A stretch of 6,605 nt of DNA from Bacillota bacterium (GTDB lineage: Bacteria; Bacillota; Clostridia; Oscillospirales; Ruminococcaceae). Position numbers and translations under genes: made by a program. The notes below the pieces were generated by a model that had not been told where the DNA came from, did no database searches, and saw only the letters and a list, made by a program, of their open reading frames with translations. How positions within the stretch are numbered: position 1 is the stretch's first letter; every line of letters begins with the position of its first letter. Of the stretch, positions 6,017 through 6,605 are shown one piece after another. The stretch covers positions 1 to 6,605 of the forward strand of contig JAKPGH010000217.1 in assembly GCA_029550985.1 (NCBI GenBank). The letters are read 5' to 3'.

Positions 6017-6605
6017 TTTTTCGCAGCCTTCCTCTCTTCCATAATTTCAGCCAATCCCTGCACTCTGGTCTCGTACTGCGCCTCGGAGAAGTTTCTGGGG
6101 TCGGCCTGGTCGCCGTCGAAGCTTGCCACGGGAATGTCGCAGGCCTCGCCGATTTGACGGCTCATTTCGTACATAAAGCCGCTCCACAGCTTGCAGGAAC
6201 GGTTGGTGTGGACCAGCAGCCCTTCCACGTGGTTGTCCTTGCAAAGCTTGATGCGCTTGTCCCTTGCCAGCTCCAGGTTGATGGCGTTGGGCACCCGGGC
6301 GTAGGCGCGGCACATGTCGTCAAAGTCTTTGTAGATAAACCCGAAGGCGTCGGCGTAAATGGTGGTTACCATGTTGATGCCCCGGCTCTTAAGCCCGGTG
6401 GCGGTAACCCGCAGCCACGGCCAGCAGGCGATGCCCTCGAACATAATCCGGTGCTTTTCTTCCCCCCGAAAGGTGGAGGTGCCGTTCTGGCGGTTTTCCT
6501 CATACTCTTTGAGGAGGGTTTCCATGGCTTCGGCGGCTTCCTTTTTGCCGCGGGCGGTCACCATCACCGCCATGTGGTTGAGCAGGTCGAACCCGTTAAA
6601 GGGAG
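6013..6605 (-). CDS. hadB: (R)-2-hydroxyacyl-CoA dehydratase, subunit B (HadB/FldB/HgdA-like), 5'-truncated
   Basis: This is the C-terminal 196 residues of the dehydratase alpha-type subunit. The reading frame stays open to the window edge, beginning PFNGFDLLNH, so the internal ATG at 6573 is not the true start. HadB-family proteins are usually about 400 residues, so roughly half is missing. Family features visible are NGFDLLNHM, the FEGIACWPW segment (visible residues 55-63), HTNRSC at 132-137 and FDGDQADPRNFSEAQYETR near the end. Known in the family: the subunit carries a [4Fe-4S] cluster held by three cysteines, where the substrate CoA-thioester is thought to bind. Cys137 in NRSC is the likely C-terminal ligand; the N-terminal ligands would lie outside the window. 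With subunit C it converts (R)-2-hydroxyacyl-CoA to (E)-2-enoyl-CoA in the cytoplasm. Its stop overlaps the hadC start (ATGA). Family assignment is firm; the substrate is not known. Confidence 0.93.
   Translation of the reverse strand, partial: PFNGFDLLNHMAVMVTARGKKEAAEAMETLLKEYEENRQNGTSTFRGEEKHRIMFEGIACWPWLRVTATGLKSRGINMVTTIYADAFGFIYKDFDDMCRAYARVPNAINLELARDKRIKLCKDNHVEGLLVHTNRSCKLWSGFMYEMSRQIGEACDIPVASFDGDQADPRNFSEAQYETRVQGLAEIMEERKAAKK

Noticed and set aside
6013..6573. Reading the first gene as a complete short protein starting at the ATG at 6573
   Set aside because: The frame is open upstream to the window edge and encodes the HadB-typical NGFDLLNH segment, so the gene is truncated by the window, not short.

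Overview
The window holds one minus-strand gene cluster that runs from right to left as printed. It encodes an oxygen-sensitive (R)-2-hydroxyacyl-CoA dehydratase system of the Had/Fld type. This chemistry is known from strictly anaerobic bacteria that ferment amino acids or hydroxy acids, mainly Clostridia and relatives. The purine-rich Shine-Dalgarno sites (AGGAGGAG, GGAGGAT) fit Bacillota. The moderately high GC by eye suggests a gut or anaerobic-digester Clostridia lineage rather than a low-GC Clostridium. That host assignment is inference; no rRNA or taxonomic marker is present.

In transcription order the layout is: dehydratase subunit B (5' end cut by the window edge, 6605-6013); dehydratase subunit C (6016-4895, joined by an ATGA overlap); a YkvI-type multi-spanning membrane transporter (4874-3741); a 91-bp gap with a perfect 10-bp stem-loop; a family III (CaiB/BaiF, HadA/FldA-like) CoA-transferase (3649-2411); the ATP-dependent dehydratase activator HadI (2430-1633, overlapping the previous gene by 20 nt); and an AMP-forming acyl-CoA ligase (1619-42). 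Every gene is intact except the truncated first one. I see no plus-strand gene, RNA gene, mobile element, CRISPR array or convincing terminator.

The inferred joint function is as follows. The membrane protein imports an acid or amino-acid substrate. The ligase, at the cost of ATP, and/or the CoA-transferase, by swapping CoA from a product acyl-CoA, makes a 2-hydroxyacyl-CoA. HadI hydrolyses ATP to push one low-potential electron into HadBC. HadBC removes water through a ketyl-radical mechanism to give a 2-enoyl-CoA, which would then be reduced (acyl-CoA dehydrogenase/ETF) outside this window. The substrate (2-hydroxyisocaproate, phenyllactate or another aryl- or alkyl-lactate, or lactate) cannot be read from the sequence.

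The core enzymes belong to known families, so this is not a wholly new system. What is less standard is the arrangement: a YkvI-family transporter sits inside the cluster, two alternative CoA-activation enzymes occur together, the activator lies three genes away from its dehydratase, and a stem-loop divides the cluster in two.
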